In this document: piece after piece, positions 1-7,930 of the stretch
How the letters are laid out: every line of letters starts with the position of its first letter
Position numbering within the stretch: the stretch's first letter is position 1
NCBI GenBank assembly: GCA_964505975.1
Contig: CAZDLW010000058.1
Span: forward strand, 1 to 24,162
Source of the DNA: Gp6-AA40 sp964505975
GTDB taxonomy: Bacteria; Acidobacteriota; Vicinamibacteria; Vicinamibacterales; UBA2999
DNA: 24,162 bases
Reading direction: 5' to 3'
The notes under the pieces: model-generated
Databases searched by the model: none
What the model was told of the DNA's origin: nothing
Seen by the model: only the letters and a program-made list of their open reading frames with translations
Translations under genes and position numbers: made by a program

Positions 1-1098
1 CCCGGCGCCGCGCCCCCTGGCTCCACCGCCGCCCACACCGCTTTCCTGCACACCTCGTCGCGGACGGTTGATGCCCCGCGCCAGATCCTCCGCGAGCGCG
101 CGATCCTCCGTGCGCTCGGCGCTCAGCGAGTTGCGAATCGCTTCGTTGCCTTCGTGGCACTCGTACGGCAGGAGGACGTTTCCGATGAGCGGCGTCAGCG
201 GCATCGAGATCGTGAACGGAGAGGTGTACGTCACGGGATCGTCCACCGTGACCTGGTACTGGATGATGTCGTCGGCCACGCGCCTGATGCGCTCGGTCAA
301 TTTCATCCGATCGCTGTGGCGGAGGCCGTTGCCGTTCAGGCCAATGCTGGTCTGGTCCGTCAGGTTCGTCGTCTCCACGACGAGGGTGTCGCCGTCCCAG
401 CGCGCGCGCGCGTCGCCGAGATACTGGCGGATGCCCGAGTTGATGTGCGGGCGCCCATCCGTGTAGATGACGCGCGTGTCGTGAATCATCTCGTAGGTGA
501 TGGCCACCATCCCCGGCGCCTGAACGATGCGGTTGCCGTTGCCATAGATGACCCGGAGCACCGACCCGACGATGCCACGGGTGATGCAGCGATCGTACAG
601 CGTGAAGTCGGGCGTCCAATCGAACGGCCCATCGCCGAAGCTCCCACGGTCGCGCGGCGCCCGTCGCTTCTCGGCCTCCGGCGTGACGGCAGGCAGTCGG
701 CCGTTCGGCGGATCGACGATCAGCGACGTCTGCCGGAAGGCCCTCCGGGCAATGTCGTTGCGGAATGCGCCGGTCTCGGTTTCGAGGTTCTCCAGCGTGC
801 GTTCGATGTTCCGGACCCGGTTGGCATAGTCCTCGTCCGTCTGGTACAGGTTGGTCCCCAGCGCCTCGGGTCGTGACAGGGGAATACCGCTCGTGTCGTC
901 GCTCGACCAGACACCCTGTAGGTCCGGTTCGCCCCACGGCGTCCGCGGAACCGTGTAGTCGATGGGGGAGCCGCCGTTATAGGCCGTGATGACGAGCGGG
1001 GGCGGCGTGGCGCCGCCGCCCTGACCCGAGATCGGCAGCGAGGCGACGAGCGCCGTCAGGACCAACGCAACAGTGAACGCGAAAACTCGCCTGGCCAT
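1..1098 (-). CDS. Secreted protein of unknown function, acidobacterial PWGEPDLQG family (3' end cut by window)
   Basis: The reverse strand is open from the ATG at 1098 to the window edge, giving 366 codons without a stop, so the C-terminus lies outside. An AAGGAG ribosome site sits 8 nt before the ATG. Residues 1-26 form a signal peptide ending near ISGQ. The mature part has the motif PWGEPDLQGVW at about residues 53-63, then a mainly polar domain with repeated WDGDTLVVETTNLTD-type strands, and a glycine/arginine-rich tail. I recognise this layout from very numerous secreted hypothetical proteins of Acidobacteriota; no reaction is known to me. No catalytic motif is visible. The gene stands alone next to a repeat-rich intergenic region, and a pair of TCTC-N4-GAGA sites lies about 60-85 nt upstream. 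Reading frame and export are well supported; the function is not. Confidence 0.8.
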   Translation of the reverse strand, partial: MARRVFAFTVALVLTALVASLPISGQGGGATPPPLVITAYNGGSPIDYTVPRTPWGEPDLQGVWSSDDTSGIPLSRPEALGTNLYQTDEDYANRVRNIERTLENLETETGAFRNDIARRAFRQTSLIVDPPNGRLPAVTPEAEKRRAPRDRGSFGDGPFDWTPDFTLYDRCITRGIVGSVLRVIYGNGNRIVQAPGMVAITYEMIHDTRVIYTDGRPHINSGIRQYLGDARARWDGDTLVVETTNLTDQTSIGLNGNGLRHSDRMKLTERIRRVADDIIQYQVTVDDPVTYTSPFTISMPLTPLIGNVLLPYECHEGNEAIRNSLSAERTEDRALAEDLARGINRPRRGVQESGVGGGGARGRGAG

Positions 1099-1154
1099 GT
1101 ATGGACTCCTTCAAGCCGTCTAGCGCCGCCGCAGCAACTTGCTTCATTCGTGAC

Positions 1155-1184
1155 GGTCTCAGCTGAGATGTCTCATGCGAGACC
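1155..1184. promoter_or_regulatory. Tandem TCTC-N4-GAGA palindromes, candidate operator
   Basis: TCTCAGCTGAGA (1157-1168, a perfect 12-bp palindrome) is followed after 2 nt by TCTCATGCGAGA (1171-1182). The half-site pair TCTC-N4-GAGA thus repeats with a 14-bp period, and outer GGTCTC/GAGACC (1155-1160 and 1179-1184) can also pair. It lies 57-86 nt upstream of the start of the reverse-strand gene at 1098, where an operator would be expected. Regulatory use is inferred only. Confidence 0.3.
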
Positions 1185-1334
1185 CGGCACAGGCGGATGA
1201 TGCTGTTGCCGAGAGAGGCCTGTCAAGGGTGGTTCCGTCTCAGGGAGCTCGCCGTCTGAGCAGGCGCTCGTGCCCGAGCGGGATGCGCCAGGGTGCAGCT
1301 AATCCCGGAGCGCAGTTGAGTGGCGACGCGGCGG

Positions 1335-1464
1335 GCTCCCGACGACTTCGCGCGGTAAAACGCATCCTCCGCCGACGGTCGGCGACCCGAGCTGGGTCCC
1401 GCAACCCAGCTCGGTCCTTACGCTCCGGATGCGTTTTGCCTGGCTGGTGTCTCGCGAGTCCTAG
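1335..1464 (+). repeat. 130-bp dispersed palindromic repeat core, copy 1
   Basis: This segment matches the reverse complement of 23318-23447 over an identical length of 130 bp. In both copies an 11-bp inverted pair AAAACGCATCC / GGATGCGTTTT (1357-1367 and 1427-1437) is exactly 81 bp end to end. The 56 bp from 1382 to 1437 differ by one base between the copies. Inside is a smaller hairpin with stem CGAGCTGGGT / ACCCAGCTCG. There is no coding content. It is a REP/BIME-like or MITE-like extragenic repeat; the mobilising enzyme is unknown. Confidence 0.8.
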
Positions 1465-1623
1465 TGTCCTGTCCCGCGTAAAACTTGCCAATGCTCCGGG
1501 CGGGGCATCCCGGCTGGCGGCGTTGCTCCTCCCTTACATATGCCCAATATGCTCGGTCGTCGCGCCTTGCCATCCGGGCGCCGCGCTCCGGATCATTGGC
1601 AACTCTTACGCGGGACAGGACAC
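1464..1623. mobile_element. MITE-like element with 39-bp terminal inverted repeats and TA target duplication
   Basis: The left end GTGTCCTGTCCCGCGTA (from 1464) is mirrored exactly at 1607-1623. Counting the flanking CTA/TAG the perfect match is 20 bp (1461-1480 with 1607-1626), and with four mismatches it extends to about 39 bp. TA occurs on both sides (1462-1463 and 1624-1625), as expected for a TA target duplication of the IS630/Tc1-mariner type. The 160-bp length has no room for a transposase, so it would be a non-autonomous element. The related repeat copy at 23318-23447 has a single TA (23319-23320) at the corresponding place, consistent with an unoccupied site. The family assignment is inference. 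Confidence 0.6.
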
Positions 1624-1689
1624 TAGCCCCTCTAGGTCGCCGCCGGGTCGCCACTCAGCTGCGCTCCGGGGAGAGACGGTCGTATGGTT

Positions 1690-3672
1690 TCACGGCTCGC
1701 CTGGTACCGGGCCGAAGTCCGGCGGCGGTGTCCTGTGTCTGGTGGCCGCTTCATATGCCGACGCTATTCGGAAGAGCATCGCCTCATCGAACGGTCGCGC
1801 CACGAAATCCACGCCAACCGGCAGCCTGGCCTCGATTGGCCCGACCAGACGCGTGCCCCCGTTTCCCTCCCGCACGCGATCCCAGACCTCGGTGGTGAAC
1901 CCGGCCGGAACCGTGATGACCGGAAACCCCTGCTGGCCGATGAGCGACCAGCCGACGGGCGAGCGGCCGTTCACCGCGGGCTCCCGTGGTGCGGTGAGCT
2001 TTCGCGGCGGGACGGTGGACATCGGGGCCACCAGCGCGTCGAGTTGCTGGTCGTGCATGCACTGCAGCAGGATGGTCTGCAGGGCAAACCGGCTGTGGAG
2101 GCGCGGGGACGTGTCCAGCGTGACGGCGCGCTCCGCGTTCTCCCGCGCCTGCCGGCGATTCGGGAAGTTGGGGTCCTGATAGAACGTCGCCTTGGAGATC
2201 AAGTCGGCGTTGCTGGTGATGTTGGCGTCGCCCCGTTCGCGCAGGTAGCGGTTGATCATGTACCGGTCCTCGCCCTGCGCACCGAGGCCGCCGCCGAATC
2301 CACCGAGCGTCCGAAGCGTCAGATCGGGAGGGACCCGCGCCGGGTTCGCATGCAGGTCGAGCAGCGTCGTGATGTGGTCCGCCGCCGGCTGTCCCGCATC
2401 GTTCGCGGGGAAGAGGTCCGCGTATCGACGCGTGAAGGCGGTGTTGAGGAGCGCCGGCGCCATCCGGACGATGCACGGCTGGAACAACGAGCCGTCGGGG
2501 CCCGGATCGACAATCGTCGCGCCAATGGTGCGAAGGTCCCGGATGGCGCGCTCGACGAGGTCGATGCTCTCTTCGTCGGCTCTCGAGAGCAGATCCTTGC
2601 GCAGGTACTCCCGGACGACGCCGATGCGCACGCCGTCGAGCCGGCCCTCGGTGGCGAAGCTCGCGTAGGGCTGTGCCGGCACGCGCCCGACGCCCGATAC
2701 CGTCATCTCGTCCTTCGGGTCGTATCCGGCAATGGCATCGAGCACTCGTGCTGCGTCGCGCACGGTCCGACAGATCGGGCCGGTACGCATGTTCAGGCCG
2801 GCACCGATCATGCCGTGCCGGCTGACCAGTTCTTGCGTGGGTGCCAGACCGACGAGGCTGTTGACCGCAGCCGGCCAGCGGATCGACACGACCGTCTCCT
2901 CGCCAATGGCGCAGGTCACGAGATTGGCCGCCACCGACGTGGCCGACCCGGCGCTGGACATGCCCGGCTCGCGCTCGGTGTCGTATGGATTGCAGAACGT
3001 ACCGCCGAACGAGCTGCGGGCACCGTCAACGGCGTACTCCGCCAGGTTGGCCTTTGCCAGGATGATCGCCCCAGCCTGCCGCAGCCGTTGCACGAAGGTG
3101 GCGTCCGCAGGGGGGCGATCGTTCGCATACTGGGCATCGGCCCCGGACGTGGTGCGCATGTCGAACGTGTCGTACTGGTCCTTGATTGCCATGACGACCC
3201 CGTGCAGCGGTCCGACCAGCCCGCCCGTCTCCGTGAACTGTCGATCCTGCGCGGCCGCCACTTCGAGGGCATCCGGCATCTGCGGGTTCGCATCCAGGGA
3301 ATCGGTCAGGCTTCGGGCCTTCCGGTCGTCGAATCCCCAGGCCTTACGCGTGGACGGCCGCAGGTTCAGCGTTGAGAGGGCGTTGATCTGGCCGGCCCGG
3401 GCAATCGGCGTGACCGGCCCGAGGATGCCTTGCGGTTCGTTGACGCACGTGCCGTTGTAGGCGCGGATGCGTCTGAGGTACAGCTCGACCAGCCCGACGG
3501 TCGAGACGTGCCCGGCCTGGATGGCCTGCTGGATGCCGTCGATGGTGGCCTCCTGCAGCTCGAAGGTGGTCGATGTCTGCTGGCGACCGCTCCCGGCCGG
3601 TGTGGCGACGGCCACGCTCGTCACGAGCGCGGCACTGATGAGCCAGCACGTCCTGATGTTCCGTATCACCAT
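1690..3672 (-). CDS. Secreted amidase (amidase signature family)
   Basis: Encodes 660 residues from an ATG with a GGAGGG ribosome site 5 nt upstream. Residues 1-24 look like a signal peptide, so the enzyme probably acts in the periplasm. The amidase-signature catalytic set Ser-cisSer-Lys is complete: Lys164 in MAIKDQYD, cis-Ser239 in GMSSAGSA and nucleophile Ser263 in VSIRWPAAV. The spacings (99 residues Lys to Ser, 24 between serines) equal those of fatty acid amide hydrolase. The usual TDTGGSIR sequence before the nucleophile is changed to EETVVSIR, so the oxyanion loop is atypical. It is longer than common bacterial amidases (450-550 aa); the extra length is mostly at residues 25-150 and 380-500. 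The substrate cannot be read from sequence. It is not GatA: no gatB/gatC is nearby and it is exported. It is transcribed away from the one-carbon operon. Confidence 0.88.
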   Translation of the reverse strand: MVIRNIRTCWLISAALVTSVAVATPAGSGRQQTSTTFELQEATIDGIQQAIQAGHVSTVGLVELYLRRIRAYNGTCVNEPQGILGPVTPIARAGQINALSTLNLRPSTRKAWGFDDRKARSLTDSLDANPQMPDALEVAAAQDRQFTETGGLVGPLHGVVMAIKDQYDTFDMRTTSGADAQYANDRPPADATFVQRLRQAGAIILAKANLAEYAVDGARSSFGGTFCNPYDTEREPGMSSAGSATSVAANLVTCAIGEETVVSIRWPAAVNSLVGLAPTQELVSRHGMIGAGLNMRTGPICRTVRDAARVLDAIAGYDPKDEMTVSGVGRVPAQPYASFATEGRLDGVRIGVVREYLRKDLLSRADEESIDLVERAIRDLRTIGATIVDPGPDGSLFQPCIVRMAPALLNTAFTRRYADLFPANDAGQPAADHITTLLDLHANPARVPPDLTLRTLGGFGGGLGAQGEDRYMINRYLRERGDANITSNADLISKATFYQDPNFPNRRQARENAERAVTLDTSPRLHSRFALQTILLQCMHDQQLDALVAPMSTVPPRKLTAPREPAVNGRSPVGWSLIGQQGFPVITVPAGFTTEVWDRVREGNGGTRLVGPIEARLPVGVDFVARPFDEAMLFRIASAYEAATRHRTPPPDFGPVPGEP

Positions 3673-3757
3673 CGAACCCTCCAGACTGGAATGCGAGCGA
3701 CGAGGGAGATAGTTGCGCGAGGAGACGCTGCGGTCAATCTCTCGCCATCCGGCGAAA

Positions 3758-3763
3758 TATAAT
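3758..3763 (+). promoter_or_regulatory. Candidate -10 element of the one-carbon operon
   Basis: A perfect TATAAT lies in the 250-bp divergent gap (3673-3922), about 160 nt before the start of the methyltransferase gene. No good -35 hexamer is found 15-19 nt upstream (the best is TCAATC), so it may need an activator. A start here would give a 5' leader of about 150 nt. Confidence 0.35.
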
Positions 3764-3922
3764 GCGGACGTGGTCTCCGGACCGTCGAGTGGACGGCGAA
3801 GCTGTGTCTACGGGGCACACAGGTCAGGAAGCAACTGAGTCGGAGGGGTACGAGGTGCGAAGGGCCCGTACGGTGCTCGCCGTGGTGCCAACGCGCCCGA
3901 GCGTCGGCACGCGAGTAGCGTC

Positions 3923-5392
3923 GTGATCATTCAACCGAACTATGCGCCCTCGGCCTTGCCGAAAGGCACCGACATCGCCGAGCTCACGGGGCGGGTTGTC
4001 GGGCCGCTCACGGTGCTGCTCGAAGAGAGCGGGGTGGACGCGGAAACGATCTCGGCCCTGCGCGTGCAGTTGGACTGGGTCCAGTACAAGACCAGCTTTC
4101 GCGACCCCGTGATTGTCCGCCGCGCAGTCGACCAGCAGGAACGCCTTCTTCCGCTTGCCGAGATCGCCGTAGACCTCCGCCAGGTCGATCCCGCGCGGTT
4201 GACGCCGCAGCTGTCGGCGGCCGTGCGGAGCCTGACGGCCGATCCGCCGGACGATGCCGACGGGCCGTTCGTCCTGGACACGTTCCGCCCCTGGCGCGAG
4301 AGCATCATCTGGCCGTTCAACCGGCTCTTCTGGCAGCGACTCGCTACATGGGAAGCTGCGTCGAAGCGTGGATTCGAAGCCGCCCTTCCGAGCGGAGGGT
4401 CTGATGCGAACCATCCGGACGCCGTGTCCGATTCGGTGGCCGACGTCTGGACGCTGCTGCGCGACATGCGGAACCGCGGCCAGCTGCCTCCCGAAGTCTA
4501 CGCGCTCGAGATCGGGGTTGGTTCGGGGGCGCGTGCGCGGCTCTGGCTCGACAAGTTCCAGGCGCTCGACAGCGAATGCGGCACAGGGTTCTACTCGCGG
4601 CTTCGCTTCCTGCTGGGCGACTATTCGCCGGCCACGCTCGAGACGGCGCTCACCGCCGTCGGTCCTCATGCCCCCTTGTGCAGCGTGCTGGCGATCGACG
4701 CGCACGATCCGTTCAAGACGCTCAAGTTCCTGCGGTTCAAGATCCTGTACATCCACATGACGAACGTCTACGACAATCTGACGTTCGACGAGATTGCGCG
4801 GCGCGACGGCCAACTGTATATCGTGGAAGTGCGGCCCTACGTTTCCGCGGCCGCTCTGAAGCGGATCACGTCGGAGTTCGACCTCGCGCCGGCCGATCTC
4901 ATGGAAACCGTTCGACGTCTGCTGGAGATCGGCCCCGAGGCGATTGGCGATGTCGATCGCGGCATGACGTTCTGGAACTGCATCTGGAATGCCCTGCGAA
5001 TGGAGGAGCGGCTGCGCGTGCTGCACGAAGGGGAGGAGGCGCATCTTCCCCGGGGCGTGGACCGCGCGCCGTTGGACGATCTGCTCGCCGAAGCGCCCCA
5101 GGATGTGCGGTTCCATCTGTCCCGGGGAGCGGCCGAGAGCTTCGTCCATACCGTGCCGCTCCTGCACCCGCGCGGGCACCTGCAGGTTCAGGACGTGTTC
5201 GTCTCGTCGTTGAAGGAGTATGCGCGCGGCTTCAGAGGTCCGGGCAAGCTGGACGGGTCGTTCGTCACCTGGGTCAACGGCGCGTTCATCCAGGCGGTCG
5301 GCGCCCGGGCCGGGTACGACGTACACTTCGCGCCGTTCCGGTACCGTCGCGGATCGAAGACGCAGATTCTCTACACTACACCGCGTGATTGA
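3923..5392 (+). CDS. Class I AdoMet-dependent methyltransferase, unknown substrate, first gene of one-carbon operon
   Basis: Encodes 489 aa from GTG 3923; the frame is open only from 3839 and holds no other start. Residues 1-190 form an N-terminal region I do not recognise, with FRPWRESIIWPFNRLFWQRL at 121-140. A Rossmann methyltransferase domain follows: motif I ALEIGVGSGARARLWLD at about 194-210, FLLGDYSPATLE at 229-240, an acidic LAIDAHDP at 256-263, and hydrophobic ILYIHMTNVYDNL at 274-286. The FYSRLRFLLGDYSP segment recalls MidA-type (COG1565) enzymes, but similarity looks limited. No signal peptide or membrane segment, so cytosolic. The stop lies 4 nt before the core MetE-like gene, and all four genes to 9597 are coupled, which points to a methyl-transfer role that depends on, or feeds, folate one-carbon chemistry. 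The fold is fairly sure; the substrate and even the direction of methyl flow are unknown. Confidence 0.78.
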   Translation: MIIQPNYAPSALPKGTDIAELTGRVVGPLTVLLEESGVDAETISALRVQLDWVQYKTSFRDPVIVRRAVDQQERLLPLAEIAVDLRQVDPARLTPQLSAAVRSLTADPPDDADGPFVLDTFRPWRESIIWPFNRLFWQRLATWEAASKRGFEAALPSGGSDANHPDAVSDSVADVWTLLRDMRNRGQLPPEVYALEIGVGSGARARLWLDKFQALDSECGTGFYSRLRFLLGDYSPATLETALTAVGPHAPLCSVLAIDAHDPFKTLKFLRFKILYIHMTNVYDNLTFDEIARRDGQLYIVEVRPYVSAAALKRITSEFDLAPADLMETVRRLLEIGPEAIGDVDRGMTFWNCIWNALRMEERLRVLHEGEEAHLPRGVDRAPLDDLLAEAPQDVRFHLSRGAAESFVHTVPLLHPRGHLQVQDVFVSSLKEYARGFRGPGKLDGSFVTWVNGAFIQAVGARAGYDVHFAPFRYRRGSKTQILYTTPRD

Positions 5393-5396
5393 CGCC

Positions 5397-6395
5397 ATGA
5401 CACTTCCTCGGCTCCCGACGACCGTGATTGGCAGCTACTCGATGCCTCCCTGGCTGGCCCGTGCGAAGAACGAGTATCTGCTGCGAAAGCTCAGCCACCA
5501 CGACCTGGACGAGATGTACGATGCCGTGCGCAAGGCCGCGATCAAGGACCAGGAGGTGGCTGGCGTCGACATCGTGTCCGACGGCGAGCTGCAGCGCGAC
5601 AACATGATCGACTACTTCGCCGAGCGGATTCCCGGCGTCCAGGTGGATCTGTCGTCGAAGCGTCTCTATTACGATTTCTTCGAGAGCATCGTGCGCTCCC
5701 GACTGGCCACTGGCTCACTCGGCCTGGCCGACGAGGTGCGCTTCCTGCGGCGCTTCAGTGCGCGCCACGCGAAGGTGTCGATCTCGGGCCCGCATGCGCT
5801 CGTCAAGCGCATCCGGAACGATCACTATCCGTCCGAGGATGCGTTCGCGCTGGACCTCGCGCGTGTCATCAACTTCGAGCTGCGCGAGCTGGTCCGGGTG
5901 GGTGCCACGCACCTGCAGATCGACGAGCCGTACTACTCCGGGTTTCCCGAGGATCTGCCGTGGGCGATTCGGGCCATCAACGCGGCCGTTGAATCGGTGA
6001 ACGCGAACATCACGCTTCATATCTGCTACGGCAACCGGTACGGAAAGCCTTCGTTCGAGGGCAGCTATGCGTACCTGTTTCCGACGGTGCTCGAGGCCCG
6101 CGTGCAGACCATCTCGCTGGAGTTCGCGCGGCGCGGCGAGGACGACCTGCACCTGCTCAATGAGTTCAACGTGCCGTTCGCGGTGGGATTCGGTGTCATC
6201 GACGTCAAGACCCACGACGTGGAGTCACCGGGACAGGTCGCGGATCGCATCCGGCGGGCGCTCGACGTGCTTCCTGCCGAGAAGCTGGTCATCAATCCAG
6301 ACTGCGGGCTGGTGCACCTCCCCCGCGAGATCGCTTTCCAGAAGCTGTGCTCGATGGCGGAAGGGACCCGTCTGGTGAGAGAGGACCTGCGGTGA
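5397..6395 (+). CDS. Core MetE-type cobalamin-independent methionine synthase-like protein (C-terminal domain only)
   Basis: Encodes 332 aa from ATG 5397, 4 nt after the methyltransferase stop; a GTG at 5385 is a less likely start. It corresponds only to the catalytic C-terminal barrel of MetE (Meth_synt_2): VIGSYSMPPWL at 10-20, GVDIVSDGELQRDNM at 56-70, LQIDEPYYSG at 173-182. All four zinc ligands of MetE are found in order: His208 and Cys210 (LHICYG), Glu242 (ISLEFA), Cys303 (NPDCGL). The N-terminal half that helps bind polyglutamyl methyl-THF in the 750-aa MetE is absent. Known core-MetE/Mes enzymes take the methyl group from a corrinoid protein or another donor and pass it to homocysteine. 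No corrinoid protein is encoded beside it, so the donor is open. It could also act on another thiol. The next gene starts inside its stop codon (TGATG). Confidence 0.82.
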   Translation: MTLPRLPTTVIGSYSMPPWLARAKNEYLLRKLSHHDLDEMYDAVRKAAIKDQEVAGVDIVSDGELQRDNMIDYFAERIPGVQVDLSSKRLYYDFFESIVRSRLATGSLGLADEVRFLRRFSARHAKVSISGPHALVKRIRNDHYPSEDAFALDLARVINFELRELVRVGATHLQIDEPYYSGFPEDLPWAIRAINAAVESVNANITLHICYGNRYGKPSFEGSYAYLFPTVLEARVQTISLEFARRGEDDLHLLNEFNVPFAVGFGVIDVKTHDVESPGQVADRIRRALDVLPAEKLVINPDCGLVHLPREIAFQKLCSMAEGTRLVREDLR

Positions 6396-7930
6396 TGATT
6401 GTTCCACTGGCCGAAGCGATCCGGTCGCGGCCGTTCTCCATCATGGTCGAGCTCGTCGCGTCGGGGCTCAAGCGCGAAGCGCAGGTGCTGGAGATCGCCT
6501 CGAACCTGGCCACGATTCCCGACGTCGTGGCTGGCAGCGTCACGAGCTACGCCGGCGGACAGTTTGGACAGGACTCCGTCCGCGTTGGCACCGCCGTGCG
6601 GGCGCGGGGGCTCACGCCGAACGTCCATCTCACATGCGTGAACCAGGATCGAAGCGGCATCCGCCAGACGCTCCACGCGCTGCGCGCGCTCGGCATGCTG
6701 AACGTCTTCGTGCTCACGGGCGACTGGCCGGCGGGACAGGGTAAGCCGGTCTTCGACCTGGATTCCGTGCAGTTGGTCGATCTCATCGCCTCCATCCGCG
6801 CCGAACAGGGGACCCCGTTCCACATATCGGTTGCCGTATCGCCCTTCAAGTACACGCGCGAGGATTGCCTGTATCAGTACTTGAAGCTGGAAAAGAAGAT
6901 TGCGGCCGGAGCCGACCTGGCCATCACGCAGGTCGGGTGGGACGCCCGGAAGTTCGCCGAGCTGAAGCGGTATCTCGACGAGCGGGGTCTCACCATTCCC
7001 GTCCTCGGCAACGTCTACGTCTTGAATCGCCGGGGCGCGGAGAAGATGGCGAGCGGCAGCCCACCGGGATGCTGGGCGCCTCCGGCGCTCGTTGATCAGG
7101 TGCGCAAGGAGTCGGAACAGCCCGACGGTGGACTGAACGCGCGACTCGAGCGCGCGGCCGAGAGCATAGCCGTGCTGAAGGGTCTCGGCTATGCCGGCGC
7201 GTACATCGGAGGCACGCATGCCGGGGATCAGATCCTCCACATCCTGCAGCGTGCCCGCGAACTGGAGCCGCAGTGGCAGGAATGTGCCGAGCGGCTGCAG
7301 TTCGGCGATCGAAACGGCTTCTACCTCGAGGGTGCCACTCACAGCCGGCCGAAGCGGACATTCCTGCCACAGATGCTCGACGCCGCGGGACAGGCGTTAC
7401 CGGTCCCGTGGGCGAAGGACGTGCGGGACACGTCGTTGCGTCGCTGGGCCGAGGCGTTCTTTGCGTGGATCGATCGCCGGCCGGCCCTGCGCGACCTCGT
7501 CGAACGTCTCGAGTACTGGGGCAAACGCCCCGTGTTCGGGTGCGAAGCGTGCGGCAACTGCGTCCTGGGCCACATGGAGTACGTCTGCCCGCAGACCTGT
7601 CCCAAGCAGATGCGCAACGGTCCCTGTGGCGGAACGCTCCGCGGCCGCTGCGAGGTGGTCGAGCAGGAGTGCATCTGGGTGTCCGTGTACCAGCGGGCCG
7701 ACGCGGCCGACCGCGTCGCAGGGTTGAAGACGTTCGTTCCCGCTCCGGACAGGACGCTTCGGGACACCAGTTCCTGGCTCAATTTCTACGTGAATCGCGA
7801 CAGTCGCCCGGGCCACCCCAAACCGCTCGATGCGACGACCGCGCCGGCCGAGCCCGTGAGGGAGGTCCGCAACGTGCGCACCCATCCCCCGGTCTCATTC
7901 ACTCCTGAAAGAGAGAAGACGCACGCATGA
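6395..7930 (+). CDS. Methylenetetrahydrofolate reductase fused to a MetV-type Cys-rich C-terminal domain
   Basis: Encodes 511 aa from ATG 6395, overlapping the previous stop by 1 nt, with a GAGAGAGG ribosome site about 10 nt upstream. Residues 1-310 are a MetF-like TIM barrel (FSIMVELVASG at 14-24, NVFVLTGDWPAG at 103-114, DLAITQVGWD at 174-183, PVLGNVYVLN at 202-211), which would interconvert 5,10-methylene-THF and 5-methyl-THF with FAD. Residues 375-435 match the MTHFR_C domain (MetV of acetogens) with eight cysteines: 383, 386, 389, 398, 402, 411, 419 and 426, likely metal or iron-sulfur ligands. In acetogens MetF and MetV are separate subunits; here they are one chain. The tail from 440 is proline-rich. 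The Cys domain suggests an electron donor other than NAD(P)H, for example ferredoxin; that is inference. It overlaps fhs by 4 nt. A second, classical MetF is encoded at 18583-19479. Confidence 0.87.
   Translation: MIVPLAEAIRSRPFSIMVELVASGLKREAQVLEIASNLATIPDVVAGSVTSYAGGQFGQDSVRVGTAVRARGLTPNVHLTCVNQDRSGIRQTLHALRALGMLNVFVLTGDWPAGQGKPVFDLDSVQLVDLIASIRAEQGTPFHISVAVSPFKYTREDCLYQYLKLEKKIAAGADLAITQVGWDARKFAELKRYLDERGLTIPVLGNVYVLNRRGAEKMASGSPPGCWAPPALVDQVRKESEQPDGGLNARLERAAESIAVLKGLGYAGAYIGGTHAGDQILHILQRARELEPQWQECAERLQFGDRNGFYLEGATHSRPKRTFLPQMLDAAGQALPVPWAKDVRDTSLRRWAEAFFAWIDRRPALRDLVERLEYWGKRPVFGCEACGNCVLGHMEYVCPQTCPKQMRNGPCGGTLRGRCEVVEQECIWVSVYQRADAADRVAGLKTFVPAPDRTLRDTSSWLNFYVNRDSRPGHPKPLDATTAPAEPVREVRNVRTHPPVSFTPEREKTHA

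Larger units (their letters stand above)
1304..1670. repeat. Nested palindromic repeat, copy 1, outer inverted arms
   Basis: A 32-bp arm at 1304-1335 is the reverse complement of 1639-1670 at 29 of 32 positions. Between the arms lie a 130-bp core (1335-1464) that recurs near 23.4 kb and a MITE-like insert (1464-1623). The right arm ends about 20 nt beyond the amidase stop codon (1690), so the hairpin could also end transcription from that gene; there is no T-run. From 1099 to 1303 I see no gene, only the TCTC/GAGA sites. Confidence 0.75.

Noticed and set aside
3717..3778. SAH-riboswitch-like pattern: GCGAG/CTCGC stem, GGAGAC able to pair with a later GTCTCC
   Set aside because: The conserved AGGCUCG core of the SAH aptamer is missing, and a candidate -10 TATAAT lies inside the would-be aptamer, so the 5' part would not be transcribed from it.
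3824..5398. 524-aa reverse ORF opposite the first methyltransferase
   Set aside because: Shadow frame in GC-rich DNA; the forward frame has motif I and operon coupling, the reverse frame has no recognisable domain.
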